A stretch of DNA of 64,000 nt, taken from Vanessa cardui. Lineage: Eukaryota; Arthropoda; Insecta; Lepidoptera; Nymphalidae. The position numbers and the translations under genes were made by a program. Position 1 is the stretch's first letter; each line of letters opens with the position of its first letter. This document shows positions 10,765-22,200 of the stretch, one piece after another. The stretch is from contig NC_061127.1 of the NCBI RefSeq assembly GCF_905220365.1, forward strand, positions 8,680,001 to 8,744,000, in the 5' to 3' direction. The notes under the pieces are model-generated. The model made no database searches. It saw only the letters and a list, made by a program, of their open reading frames with translations, and had not been told where the DNA came from.

Positions 10765-13700
10765 TTCGTACTACACTGTTTTATATTTTCCTTAGAAAAA
10801 AAAATCTGTACAGTTTTTAAACATTCGTATAGTCGTACATGCTACGGAACCTTTGTTGTTCAATTCGGAGTCACGTTTAGCTTATTTTTTTTTTGCCTAA
10901 AACAATGTCAAAAGGTCTTTGTAAACCAGTGAAGAACGTGCCATTTTCAAGTGCTTGTTGTTTCAAAAACTCATTAATTTTGATGTCAAAGCTTTGGTGG
11001 CCCTCCGACGAGCGTAGGCCATCAAGGGGCAAACTCCTTGACGCTGAGATGTTGCTCTTTATTTTCCTTTTTGTTGTGGTACAGTGCTCGTAAGTTGCAA
11101 TTATAGCTCTATAAATAACATTTCTTTGTAGCCGATAAATATGTTACAAATATTTGACATACATCTGAACCATTACATCCAATCATTTAGTCTACACACG
11201 ATTTTTTTACTAGTTATAAAAATATATATAACTACATCATTGATGATATGTTCATTCAACTTTATTTCGACTATATTAAAAACCAAATGAACTCATTATA
11301 ATTTTGGACCTTGGAATAAAGTAATTTATGTTGTAAAAAATGTATATTAAATATATATCTATAGAATCTAATATATTATCTCATGTACATTAAGACAATG
11401 TAACCACGTGCATCACTCACACACATGCATGGCGATAATAATTTACATAATGCGTTTGGCAACCCGATTTATTTACGGATCCTAAAGCGTAAAAGGAGAG
11501 TTAAGCAAACGCCATCTCATTAGCAGGACACTCTTGCCATATAAAAGGACAGCATAGAAACAGCACACCAGAAATAAACGAGCGCTCTCAGAAGCCAAGC
11601 TGCGCCCTAATTGGATATAAAAAAATACTTGACAGGCTTGACATTTTTCGAATGAGTTCAATATGGAGTTATTGAAATATTAATTGCTATGTTATGACGA
11701 CGGAATTCCACAATTAAATGCACTACATAAAAAAGTGATATAACAACACACATAAAACAGATGTTTTCATAAATAGAGTTCTATTCATACAGTTACCTAT
11801 GTTTATTGTGATTGAGAGCTGTGTTGCTCCGGTAGGACCACATGTATCTTAACCAAAGCTTATGTGTTTAAGCCCGGACCGGGTAGTATTAGTCACCGAT
11901 GTATTTGAGCACGCTATAATTACAATTTAGTTTCATAGTTTGAAATTCTGACAAAACATAAAGAAACCATGTTATATAAACCGTACACATATTAGTAATC
12001 ATAAATCATCTTTGGCAAGCACCGCTGACTTTTCATTCTCATTGTCACTAAGTTGTGTTAAAAATCAAAGAGATTTTACCACATTGCATACTATAATTAT
12101 AAGAGTTTGTTCGTGTAATTTTTTGGCTTGAATCGTTACTTACTGATAAAATTATCGTATTGTAAAGTAAAAAGAGAGATACATTACTGCGCATGATAAA
12201 AATATGTATAGCATGCCAATGCTATGTTACGGCCTCAATGCTCAGTTTTGATCTACTTTAATTCGTAGCAAATATGTCAGATAATATTTAGACAGACATT
12301 CAAATTAATTCAAAATAAGAAAATGCGTGCGCTACAACAATCCCTTCTGATTTATAAGATAAAACTCAAACTTCAAAATAATTCACTAACCTACAACGAA
12401 GAAGGTGGGGCTAAGTGCAAAAAATCGTTTCGTCGTAATGCTTATTCGATTGTTTAGAAGTCCGTTTTCAAAGAGATAGATAAATAAATAAATATATTAC
12501 ATATAATAACTTAATAATAGAATGGCGACTGCTCGCACCTATCTGTAATCATTCATATTACATTTCATGTGTTCAAAACGCAATAATACAGGATACTGAC
12601 TGATAATAAGTTTTTATACTCTAATTTATTTAAAAAATATTGTATGGATATTGATTTACACATTTTTTCAAAGCACCTTTTGATGCGCGCCCTGACACGA
12701 TAACAAATATAACGTGCCATTCACACCTACTTACTATGAAAGGTAAAAGGGGTGACTCGGAGATCTAATCTAGACCGTAGCTACTCAATAAAACGACCTG
12801 AACCGATGAACTATTAACATGATAGAGCCTTTTATAACTTGAGTTGAATGTCACGTAACATTTGTTCCCACAGCGGGAATCTGATGTTATTGGAATTTTA
12901 TTATTTAAACATCATAATCTCTAGACGCATCGACGATTTTTTATCGAGATAGGTATATTTATGTATTTATATTAATTTCAAAACATATTCATTAAATTGT
13001 AATTAAATCCTATAATAATATTTCCTATGACTACACATGTAGTTAGTTTGTATTGAATATATAAAAATGCGACAACTTTTTTTTTGTCATTATAAATATA
13101 AAAATTTAAAACCGTTTCGAAAGTAACAGAAAGTCCACTAAACACTGAAAAATAGCACAATTGGGTTTTAATGAAAAGGTAGGTTAAGGTTATATGTTTA
13201 AACTGTTTGAAGTCGGTGCCAAACGCTTGACGAATTTTAAACGTTAGTCCAAATTATGAGGTGCAACCGGTTTTGTTTGTAGAAAACATTTAGAACATAT
13301 TATTTAATTTGAATAAGATTAATGTTGTGCCACAAAATAACAAGAAACTTAATCTGTCAGATTGTTGGTTAGTAGGCAGGAAGTGAGTTTTATTATAAAA
13401 GTTCGTTACTACATAAAGCTTAATAAATAATGACATGAAACTAATAAGCTAAAGTAATAAAATCAACCAACGTATTGTTTGCTTTTCACTTGTTAGGATA
13501 AAACAAATACGTTTATTAATTCATGATATAAACAAATATAATTAAATATTGCATGATATGTAATACATATGTATGTATAAATAATTACAATTTCAAAATA
13601 CACACACAAAATGTTCCATTTTGAATTTTGTTTGTTTCTTCTGGAGCTAGCTTTTTTCCCACTGCAAGAAATTCAAGGCTTTCCTTACCTTTAGTTCGCC

Positions 13701-14694
13701 ACAAACCATAAGATCTAGCTGAAAAGGATTTAATTCTAAGCTTATAACTCACGTTGCAAACCGGAAAGCAAAACTAATTACTCTTATGTAGAACATCTGA
13801 TTGGGTGCCGCTCACCCAGATCGTCCGTTACAAAGCCCTTACCGATAAAAGCTACTTGTTGTATTTACATCAACAATCTATTGTCGATGGCCACAAAAAA
13901 TGCTAGATTAATTATTCATACTAATACTATATAAATTGTAGATATAAATTTTAAAAAAATAATGAAACTATAATATTTGATTATAAAAACTGACCCAAAA
14001 TTTTATATTATAAATATTTAGTAATTTAACCGCTACTAAATGAATTTAAGTGAACATATAAGGATACCTGCCTGTCATAGACTTAACGTATATTGTAGAA
14101 TTAACATAAATTTTCGCGTAGATTTTCATCACGGTAAAACACGTATCTCCTGAGGGAATAGCCATTGCGTTACTTCTAGCGGTATTTCGTGCAGTCGGCT
14201 GTAGATCAATATTCAACATCAAACAAACAATATCTCTTCGTAATAAAAATATTTGTCACATATCATTTAATATTCTGTTAGATATAAAAATTGATACATC
14301 TGCACGTGAGACTAAATCCAACAAACACTAATAGATGTATAGATAGCTTATTTGTTATTGATAATAATTAAAAAAAACATGTGATTGTGAAAGTTCTTTA
14401 GTAGAATAAAATACCTAACGCCGTCATGTACCTGTAGTTAAGTGTGCACTAAAGAATAAAACGAATGTTAAAACATCACTGAAATCGAAGTTTGCGGTCT
14501 GAGTATATTTAAAATTCAGTGGATAAAGTTGTGGAATTCATCGCCTGACTAACGAGATACAACGCAACCTTCTACAATGCACTTCAGCGTTTAAAACCCG
14601 GTTGGCTAATTTACTGATTGTATCTATAAATACTTTTCCCCTCACTTTAACCCCTCACTTATTTGCAATTAAACTTATTATTCACAATAATAAT
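10765..14694. other. AT-rich non-coding stretch with eroded repeats
   Basis: No gene is recognised. Faint SINE-head-like sequences occur at about 11,815-11,900 and 14,535-14,640. A segment at about 12,725-12,880 resembles one at 25,535-25,690 (shared blocks such as GAATGTCACGTAACA). Confidence 0.5.
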
Positions 14695-14970
14695 TTTGCA
14701 AGCCCGCCTCGGTAGGGACCACCCACTCATCAGATATTCTACCGCTAAACAACAGTACGCAGTATTGTTGTGTTCAGGTTTGAGAGGTGAGTGAGCCAGT
14801 GTAACTACAGGCACAAGGGACACAGCATCTTAGTTCCCAAAGTTGGTGGCGCATTGACGATGTAAGGAATAGTTAATATTTCTTACAGCGTCATTGTCTA
14901 TGGGTGATGGTGACCACTTACCATCAGGTGGCCCATATGCTCGTCCCCCGATCTATTTCATTAAAAAAAA
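14695..14970 (+). repeat. dispersed repeat family B, nearly complete copy
   Basis: The block order is: TCGGTAGGGACCACCCACTC, ATTCTACCGC, TTGTTGTGTTCAGGTTTGA, CCAGTGTAACTACAGGCAC, TAGTTCCCAAAGTTGGTGG, TTTCTTACAGCGTCATTGTC, GACCACTTACCATCAGGTGG, CCCATATGCTCGTC, then an A-rich end. I recognise this as an abundant lepidopteran interspersed repeat that ends in an A-run. No coding capacity is visible, so it is probably a non-autonomous or 5'-truncated retroelement tail. Confidence 0.8.
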
Positions 14971-15319
14971 TTTAAAAAATAAACTGAGGAATACGTATAC
15001 GACGTATATAATACAAGTAAAACCGTAATCATCTTTTACTTATATTAATCGTGAAGTACATTTTTGTTCAAAGTAGTAAAACTGTTGTCTGAATTTAAAT
15101 TAAAATACTATACTTATAACGGAACAAACACATTTGGTACATAAATACAGTCTTAATATACGGAGCGCTACACCGAAGAAATATTCTGAAAGTAATCAAG
15201 GTAATCAAGCAATATCAATCTTACATTACTACGAGTATCTAAATGCGTAAATGACAGACGTAAGTCTTTCCTTATAAGTCGGTAAATGGAAATGCCCCTC
15301 GAGCTTTGAATTAAAGGTA

Positions 15320-15395
15320 TTTTAAAATACAGTAGCACCAGTAACATTAAGATCTTGGTAGATCTTAATGTTACTGGTGCTACTGCATTTTAAAA
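15320..15395. repeat. near-perfect 36-bp-arm hairpin
   Basis: Arms 15,320-15,355 and 15,360-15,395 are complementary at 35 of 36 positions around a 4-base TGGT loop. The inner stem includes GTAACATTAAGATCT and its complement. The single mismatch is A opposite C on the plus strand, which becomes a G-U pair in a minus-strand transcript. Pre-miRNAs usually have bulges and larger loops, so a recent snap-back duplication or tiny foldback element is more likely. Confidence 0.75.
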
Positions 15396-16787
15396 CAAAC
15401 GACACGAGACACATTTCTTTAACGCAAGACAAACTACTGTTTTACATACAATACAGCGAATAAACTTATGCAATATTTTACTTCAAACAAGAAGGAGAAT
15501 GCTTAATAGACCTAGATTTTGTTACAATAATAAATTGTATCAATCAGCTAATTCAAGAGAATGTGTAACCTTATTAAGACTAATTATCAATGACCTAATT
15601 TAGATCGAACTTGCAACATTGCGAAAATATTGTGATTCTTACGTAGAAAATCTATTCGTTATTTAGTTAAGCATTGAATTGTAAGTTTTCCTGGGTTTGA
15701 ATTTTGTGCAAATATCAGCAAATGAATATTGATGAAACGTTCATAGAAATTAAACCCAGATTGAGTATAAAACTTTGGCTTCCCTATTTGTCTTTATTTC
15801 AAGCTAATGCTGAAATGTAGGAAAATACTTACAACATTGGTCATGTTGAATTGGCTGATAGAATTGGGTGAATAGTAATGATGTATATTATCTTCTGCCT
15901 CCCCCTCATACGTAGGAATATACCATTGGACGCGCGAAAAAAACCTTTGGGGTTTTTATGTGATTAAAAATCCTTTGAAATAAATTAAAAGTATTATTTC
16001 ATTTTATTCTCACTTAAGGATAATTTTTTAAATCATAATGATATAACCTTTCATAGTTATTAGTAATTTGCACAATATTTGTAAGATAAACGCAAATTAC
16101 CTATATTTTCGATAGAGAAGCATTCTTACCCAATTTAATCTTATGAAAGGTATATAAGAAAGATAAAGTAATTTTAAAAATATACTCAGATACTTGAACC
16201 TGGTATTTTATCAGGTATTTGACAAAATGATAAAAGTTTAGCCTTTGATGTACAGTAAGGGTAATTGCCGATACAAAAGTCCTTGAAGCGCTCGCCATCG
16301 ACGGAATTAAGCAAATTAGAAACATTTCTGACACAGAACAGTTACATACATATAGACGTTTTTATTTTGTTATTAATATAAAATATAACCGCGATGATAA
16401 TCTGAACAATATTCGTTTATCGCTTATCTTCTTGCTTAGCATTGTTAAAGCTCCTGATACGTCCTTCTCTTGACTTCTCTGAAAACAATAAATATTCATG
16501 AGTCCTGTTTTATTCAGTAGCCAGCAACTCATTTGATGTTTAAACTTGAGATACTGTGCATCACGTAAAAATATTGTGAATACTAATATGTAATACACAT
16601 ATATACGTGTTTAAGCCTCAGATGAAGTCACTAAAATGATGCAGAAGCATTCGGCTAAATTCTCTGTACCAGTCTTGAGTCCCAAGTTTGTAGTCTTTAC
16701 ATACCTATATGTCATTGTGATTTAATAATCTTTTAGTATTTTGCCAATGACAAGCAATTGTGATTTACACTACAATGATAACTTTGA

Positions 16788-17082
16788 AGAGTCGAGATGG
16801 CTCAGTGGTTATAACGCGTGCATCTTAACCGATGATTGCGGGTTCAAACCCAGGCAAGCACCGCTGATTCATGTGCTTAATTTGTCTTTATAATTATTCT
16901 CGTGCTCAGCGGTGAAGGAAAACATCGTGAGGAAACCTGCATGTGACAAATTTCATAGAAATTCTGCCACATGTGTATTCCACCAACCCGCATTGGAACA
17001 GCGTGGTGGAATATGTTCCAAACCTTCTCCTCAAAGGTAGAGGAGGCCTTTAGCCCAGCAGTGGGAATTTACAGACTGTTGT
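16788..17082 (+). mobile_element. SINE family A, copy 3, intact target duplication
   Basis: This is a full-length copy with tRNA-like head, box B GGTTCAAACCC, the complete body including AGGAGGCCTTTAGCCCAGCA, and a very short TTG tail. A perfect 12-bp target-site duplication TGATAACTTTGA lies at 16,776-16,787 and 17,083-17,094, which fixes the element at 295 bp and shows retrotransposition. Confidence 0.92.
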
Positions 17083-17289
17083 TGATAACTTTGATATAGT
17101 CAACTTAAGCTAACTAAAGTTCACATTTGAAAATGTGAATTTGAAATGTTCAAATTTGATCATTATCTTTTTAATCAAAAATTGTTTTTAATATCTCATA
17201 CTGTCCTAAAGGTGGTTTTAATATACGTAATCAGTATCTACGACAACTAATCACTAGTTACTTTATCACCAAGTAGTAATATCGCATCG

Positions 17290-17450
17290 CATTGTGTGTC
17301 TAATATGAAGGGTGACTGAGTCAGTGTAATTAGAGGCACGAGGGACATAACAACAGATCTCATGGTTAGCAGCGCATTAGTAATTTATGGTATAACTAAT
17401 GCCTCTCGCAGTCCCAATACATTCATGAATACGAGGTGACCCCTTATCAC
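17290..17450 (+). repeat. family B, decayed copy
   Basis: Order-preserved but mutated blocks are present: GGGTGACTGAGTCAGTGTAA, TTAGAGGCACGAGGGACATA, CAGCGCATTAG, then GAGGTGACCCCTTATCACC. It has the opposite orientation to the neighbouring copy at 17,612. Confidence 0.6.
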
Positions 17451-17611
17451 CCTTTGTCCTTTTATATAACAGTAAAAACATGTAAGTAGGAATATTTTTC
17501 AGTATCACAAACTTTGTGCTGTTATTTTTTATTACTAAATCAAATAAAAAAGACATAATCATGTCTATACCATGCTTAAGTATATATTTAAAACTATCAC
17601 TACCTATTTTT

Positions 17612-17850
17612 TATTTTTTTATGGTATAGGTTGGCGGAAGAGCATATAGGCCACCTGATGGTAAGTGGTCACCGTCACCCATAGACAATGAAGCTGTAAG
17701 AAATATTAACTATTCCTTACGTCATCAATGTGCCACCAACCTTGGGAACTAAGATGTTATGTCCTTTGTGCCTGTAGTTACACTGGCTCACTCACCCTTC
17801 AAACCGAAACACAACAATACTGAGTACTGTTATTTGGCGGTAGAATATAT
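17612..17850 (-). repeat. family B, minus-strand copy
   Basis: Reverse complement of family B. It starts from the A-rich end (TTTTTTTATGG), then CCACCTGATGGTAAGTGGTC, CCACCAACCTTGGGAACTAA, GTGCCTGTAGTTACACTGGC and CAACAATACTGAGTACTG. It is well preserved. Confidence 0.8.
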
Positions 17851-18559
17851 ATAGCACTACCTTTAAAAGGAATTCTTTAATTCTTTAAAGGCAGTAAAGT
17901 TCCTCATGCTTAAATATGTGAAACAACGCTACTAAATTTAAAAGGGTCCATCGTAAATATAACACGTCTTTTTTTAGGTACATCCTTTTTGATTATGTGT
18001 ATAACTTATTTATAATTTTTGTGCACGTGTATATATAAATAGTTACGTTAATTTATGTCAGAAGATTTTATGATTTAACATATTCAATAAATATAAGCTT
18101 ACATATTTCTAAGCCTACGTAATATTATATCAAAATTTTCGTACGAGACTTAATATTTTATAGATCTGAAATATAAATATGTCACTATACACTGTGTTTT
18201 CTCTCGTGAAAATAACGTAAGCTTTTAGAGAAAAACGATAACGAGGATCACATATCCGTCTCTACTTTAATAAAATTTCACATGACACGAAATGTTTCGC
18301 TAAGTGACCCAGTTTTTATTCTCGTCTCATAAAATTCCCATAGATGACGAAGTCGAAGTTGCAATTATGAATATTCATATTTAACTAAATTAGACGCGTA
18401 CTTTCCCTATTCTATTATCTTTCTCTAATTTATTACCAGGACTCTATGTGTCTGTGAAACCACAGATTATACCTTGACTGCTCTAATTATTATTACACAC
18501 TAAATCTTTGACTTCTATAACTACACTGCCCGCAACCATTACTCTAGCTGGTTATAGCG

Positions 18560-18830
18560 CTTTGTACAAGGCAGTTTGCGTGGATACCACCCACTTAACA
18601 GATATTCTACCGCCAAACAATATTGTTGTGTTCAGGTTTGAAGGATGACTGGGCCAGTGTAACAGTGGCACCAGGGATATAATTAATACATAAACCTTAG
18701 TTCCCAAGATTGATAGCGCATTGGTGACGTAAGTAGTGATGATCTTTAGAGCGCTATTGTCTTTGTTGGTGGAGAAAACTTACCATCAGATGTCCCATTT
18801 GCCCGTCCGCCTAACACATTATATTATGTT
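18560..18830 (+). repeat. family B, diverged plus-strand copy
   Basis: Blocks include ACCACCCACTTAACAGATAT, TTGTTGTGTTCAGGTTTGAA, TTAGTTCCCAAGATTGATAG, GCGCATTGGTGACGTAAG, and ACTTACCATCAGATGTCCCA followed by TTTGCCCGTCCGCC. More diverged than the 14.7-kb copy. Confidence 0.75.
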
Positions 18831-19200
18831 ATTTTGCTATTACGCAAGGATTAGTGAACCTTTTCATATTTTCCAGCAAAAATGTTTCTTTCCATGTTAA
18901 CAGTATTTATTATACAGTATTATTTGCTCTTTATATAAGAAAAATAAGTAATTATGACGTTATCAGAGATATATTATCGTAGTTAAATTGACTTACAATC
19001 ATTGACTTCGTTGTAAGCAGCGAAAATCCTAATTACATTGTATTAACAGTATCCACCGTCAATGAAATTTTTTTGACCGTATGATAGACGATAAATCACT
19101 CAGAATCCCAACTAACATTATACTCGTAAATGCGAAAAGGGCAAAAACTTGAACTTGAAACTTCTCAAACAATCATTATGAAATCTTTACTTGTTTTCAG

Positions 19201-19284
19201 GTGTACAAAAAAGATGCCTACCATGCGGACCCAACGGCGGAATTATGGGCGGAAATTAAGAGAATGATAAATGATTATTTTTAG
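19201..19284 (+). CDS. candidate terminal coding exon, unidentified gene
   Basis: A textbook acceptor (TTTACTTGTTTTCAG) is followed by 27 codons in phase 0 (VYKKDAYHADPTAELWAEIK then RMINDYF) and TAG at 19,282-19,284. Composition and codon use (GCC TAC CAT GCG GAC) look coding against the AT-rich surroundings. In phase 2 the same bases read QKRCLPCGPNGGIMGGN and stop. The CLPCGPNGG part looks like the start of a neurophysin domain but lacks the following cysteines, so I treat that as probable coincidence. No upstream exon could be identified. Confidence 0.3.
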   Translation: MYKKDAYHADPTAELWAEIKRMINDYF

Positions 19285-22200
19285 GAAATACTTTCAATGC
19301 CACGCTTCTATGTTATTTACATTTCTTCTGCATAAAGTCAGGTCTGTTAAATACGCGGTCACCAATACAATTAACTGATATTGCCTGCCGTGTACTGCTT
19401 TGGGGTGACGTTTCAAATATAAAATTTCAATAATTCATATTTGACCCTTCCACGATATTTTTAATTGTTAAGCGTCACAATATATTTACAAAAATTTATA
19501 TATATACCTACCTAAGTTATTTTTTTAGAAATGGTAATTAATATTTTTATCACCAAGCGCTCAACTTCGCAAATTCATTAATAAATAATAACTCTCTTTT
19601 AATTTAATTGCATATTTTTAGATTATAACACATGGACATACGAGCCGAAGATTCAGATTCTATGGTCAGCAAGCTCTAGTGAATAATCATATGCTTAATT
19701 CATTTTTTTAATAGAAATTGATGAAAAAGGGAACCTGCATTTGTCGAATGGCAATCTGCTACATATTTACCAACAAAGAAACAATGTGACCAAATAAACT
19801 CCGAACCTTCACCTGAAAAGGCAAGTAGTCCTTTGCCCACTTTACGTTGAAAGACATTTGGAAGCTGTTAATCTACTAATTTATTTTCATTAACATAAAC
19901 ATATAAATAAATAAATATGAGACAACATCACATACATTACTCTGATCCCAATGTAAGTAGCTGAAGCACTTGTGTTATGGAAATCAGAAGTAACGATATG
20001 ATATGTCACCAAACATAGTTAAAAATATACACATCAACGAATACCAATTAATAGTAAGCACCTGTTTTACTCTCCATAATATAATTTTTTAGAATAATAT
20101 ACCACCTTATTTATTTATGATTTTATATATAAGCTTTGAACTAAAAATATGTTTTAGTTTTATAACAGAAAATTATTTGATATATATGCTGTGCAATAGA
20201 TTAATGAGAGAAGGAGAAACTTAAAAATGTCACCATCTGAAAATATAAATTACACTTTATTCGAAAATGTACTTGCAACGCTATCAGTGAACACAGCAAG
20301 TGTTCCAGAGATTAATGTTTCGCACATACATTAAAACACCTTTTGTTCAATCTCTATACATAAATATAATTATATGCTAGTATAAGGCACTTAATAAAAC
20401 TCCACGGAAATCTTTTAGCTAAAATTCATAAAGCTGTGGATGCCTATTGACAGCTCACGGTGTAAGTAACGTCTGGCTGGAAAGATGCCAAGCCAAGATT
20501 TACAAAAGAGACGGAAAAAGTGCAAATTCTTTATTCAGTTTGAGGTCTCGGTAAGTAAGTATTGGTTTTGTAGTGAAATCTATGTCAATCTTTTTTTAAA
20601 TTGAATTACAATTTCTGCTTTATGCAAAGACTAAGAACAAAAATTAGACCTAGTTTTTTATACAAAGTTTTAAAGTTATTCGAATATAATGCCTGTAAAG
20701 TATTCTTTTCCTGTGATTTTATATTTTATATTATAGTCCACAAATAATAATGTAGATATTTTTATATTAATTATTTTGTTTTTATTTATCAGAGCTGAAA
20801 ATTTTAAATTACATTTATTTACGAGCAACAAACTCCGGAAACCGGATACTCTTTCGTCCACTACTAGACTGGCCAAATTGTCTCCCCGCACGCAATGTTG
20901 ACATTTTATTTTTCGGTCCCACTGAAAAATATAATGGGACTTTGCGTTTCTCATTACCGAGATATCTTCTCTCATTTCGTTCCAACACACCTGCAGGTTT
21001 GTTTTTCCCTCGAGCTCACAGTAAACGATAAATATTTAAGCGGCCTGATTCTTTGCGCGAAACACACACTCGTACGGATGTAAAATCGAGAGTTGTTTAA
21101 ATTTTAATATATCCATAGTTAAATGAACTTCCTTGTCTGCGTTTAAAACTTCTAAGGTAACGTAGGTGGCAGCTTAGCTTAAGGCTCTTTTTGATAACTC
21201 GAGTGTCATTGATCGATCCATTATAATTTCATTATAATTTGAGAGAAATGGGTCCTCAAATTTGCTGACTATATGATGCGTCAACGAGAATTTTGAAGCG
21301 ACTGACCTTTCCACATCCTTTTTAACATTTGACCTTGAGTTTATTGTCCTTTTTTCTGTTTGTATTCTTGTTTATATAATGTATAAGAAAAGTGCAAATA
21401 TATGATATTTTAACAACCGAATATTTTTACGAATTGAATGATAAAATCTTCATTTAAAAAAATACATTTACATATTTGCAATTTATAAGACTTCAAACAA
21501 GAAATCGGTATCTAATAAGATTGATCTTAAGAAATCTTCAAATTGGATGAGATCCAGCAAGTCACAGGAATAATATAATTTCATGTATTGAAGAATTTTA
21601 ACTACGCCCTTATTTACATAATGTTTTATTCTACTTGAAAATATTGAATAATTTAACTTATTTTACTCGATAGAGATTTCGTTTATTTATATCGACATTA
21701 TAAAAATTGCAAGTAACGTGAAAAAAATTTTGCTATTCTGGGAATTTATTATTATCATTTTTACATTAATTACTTTAAAAAAATCGATTTACTTGAACAT
21801 AGATGTTGATAAATCTTGAACGTTCTAAGCTATTTCAGCTTGTCGATGGATTGAGAAAAGCTAATCATTTACAGTCGATCAGAATGGAACTGTCGTCCCT
21901 ATCAGCGGGTGACTGATCGTTGACAGTTAAGTTCGAAAGCACAGAGAATTTAAAAAATGTTCAAAATTTTCAAGCAATACTTTGTCAGATTTAATAATAA
22001 GTGAATTTGAACTTTACTACGCTTAAAAAATACAATATTAAAAAAAATACTTAAAGTAACCTTTTTTTTTAATGGTTAGTTTAATTTTCTAAAGAAATTA
22101 TTTTTTTTCTATTATTTTGTACTATAATATATTCGGCCGAGGCTATGTCAGCGATTGGACAGGGATGTTGGTCATTTGTAATATTAGCTGTAGTTTATAT

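Noticed and set aside
10464..10820. 118-codon frame across SINE copy 2
   Set aside because: It is simply the SINE read through. Similar frames occur in the other copies.
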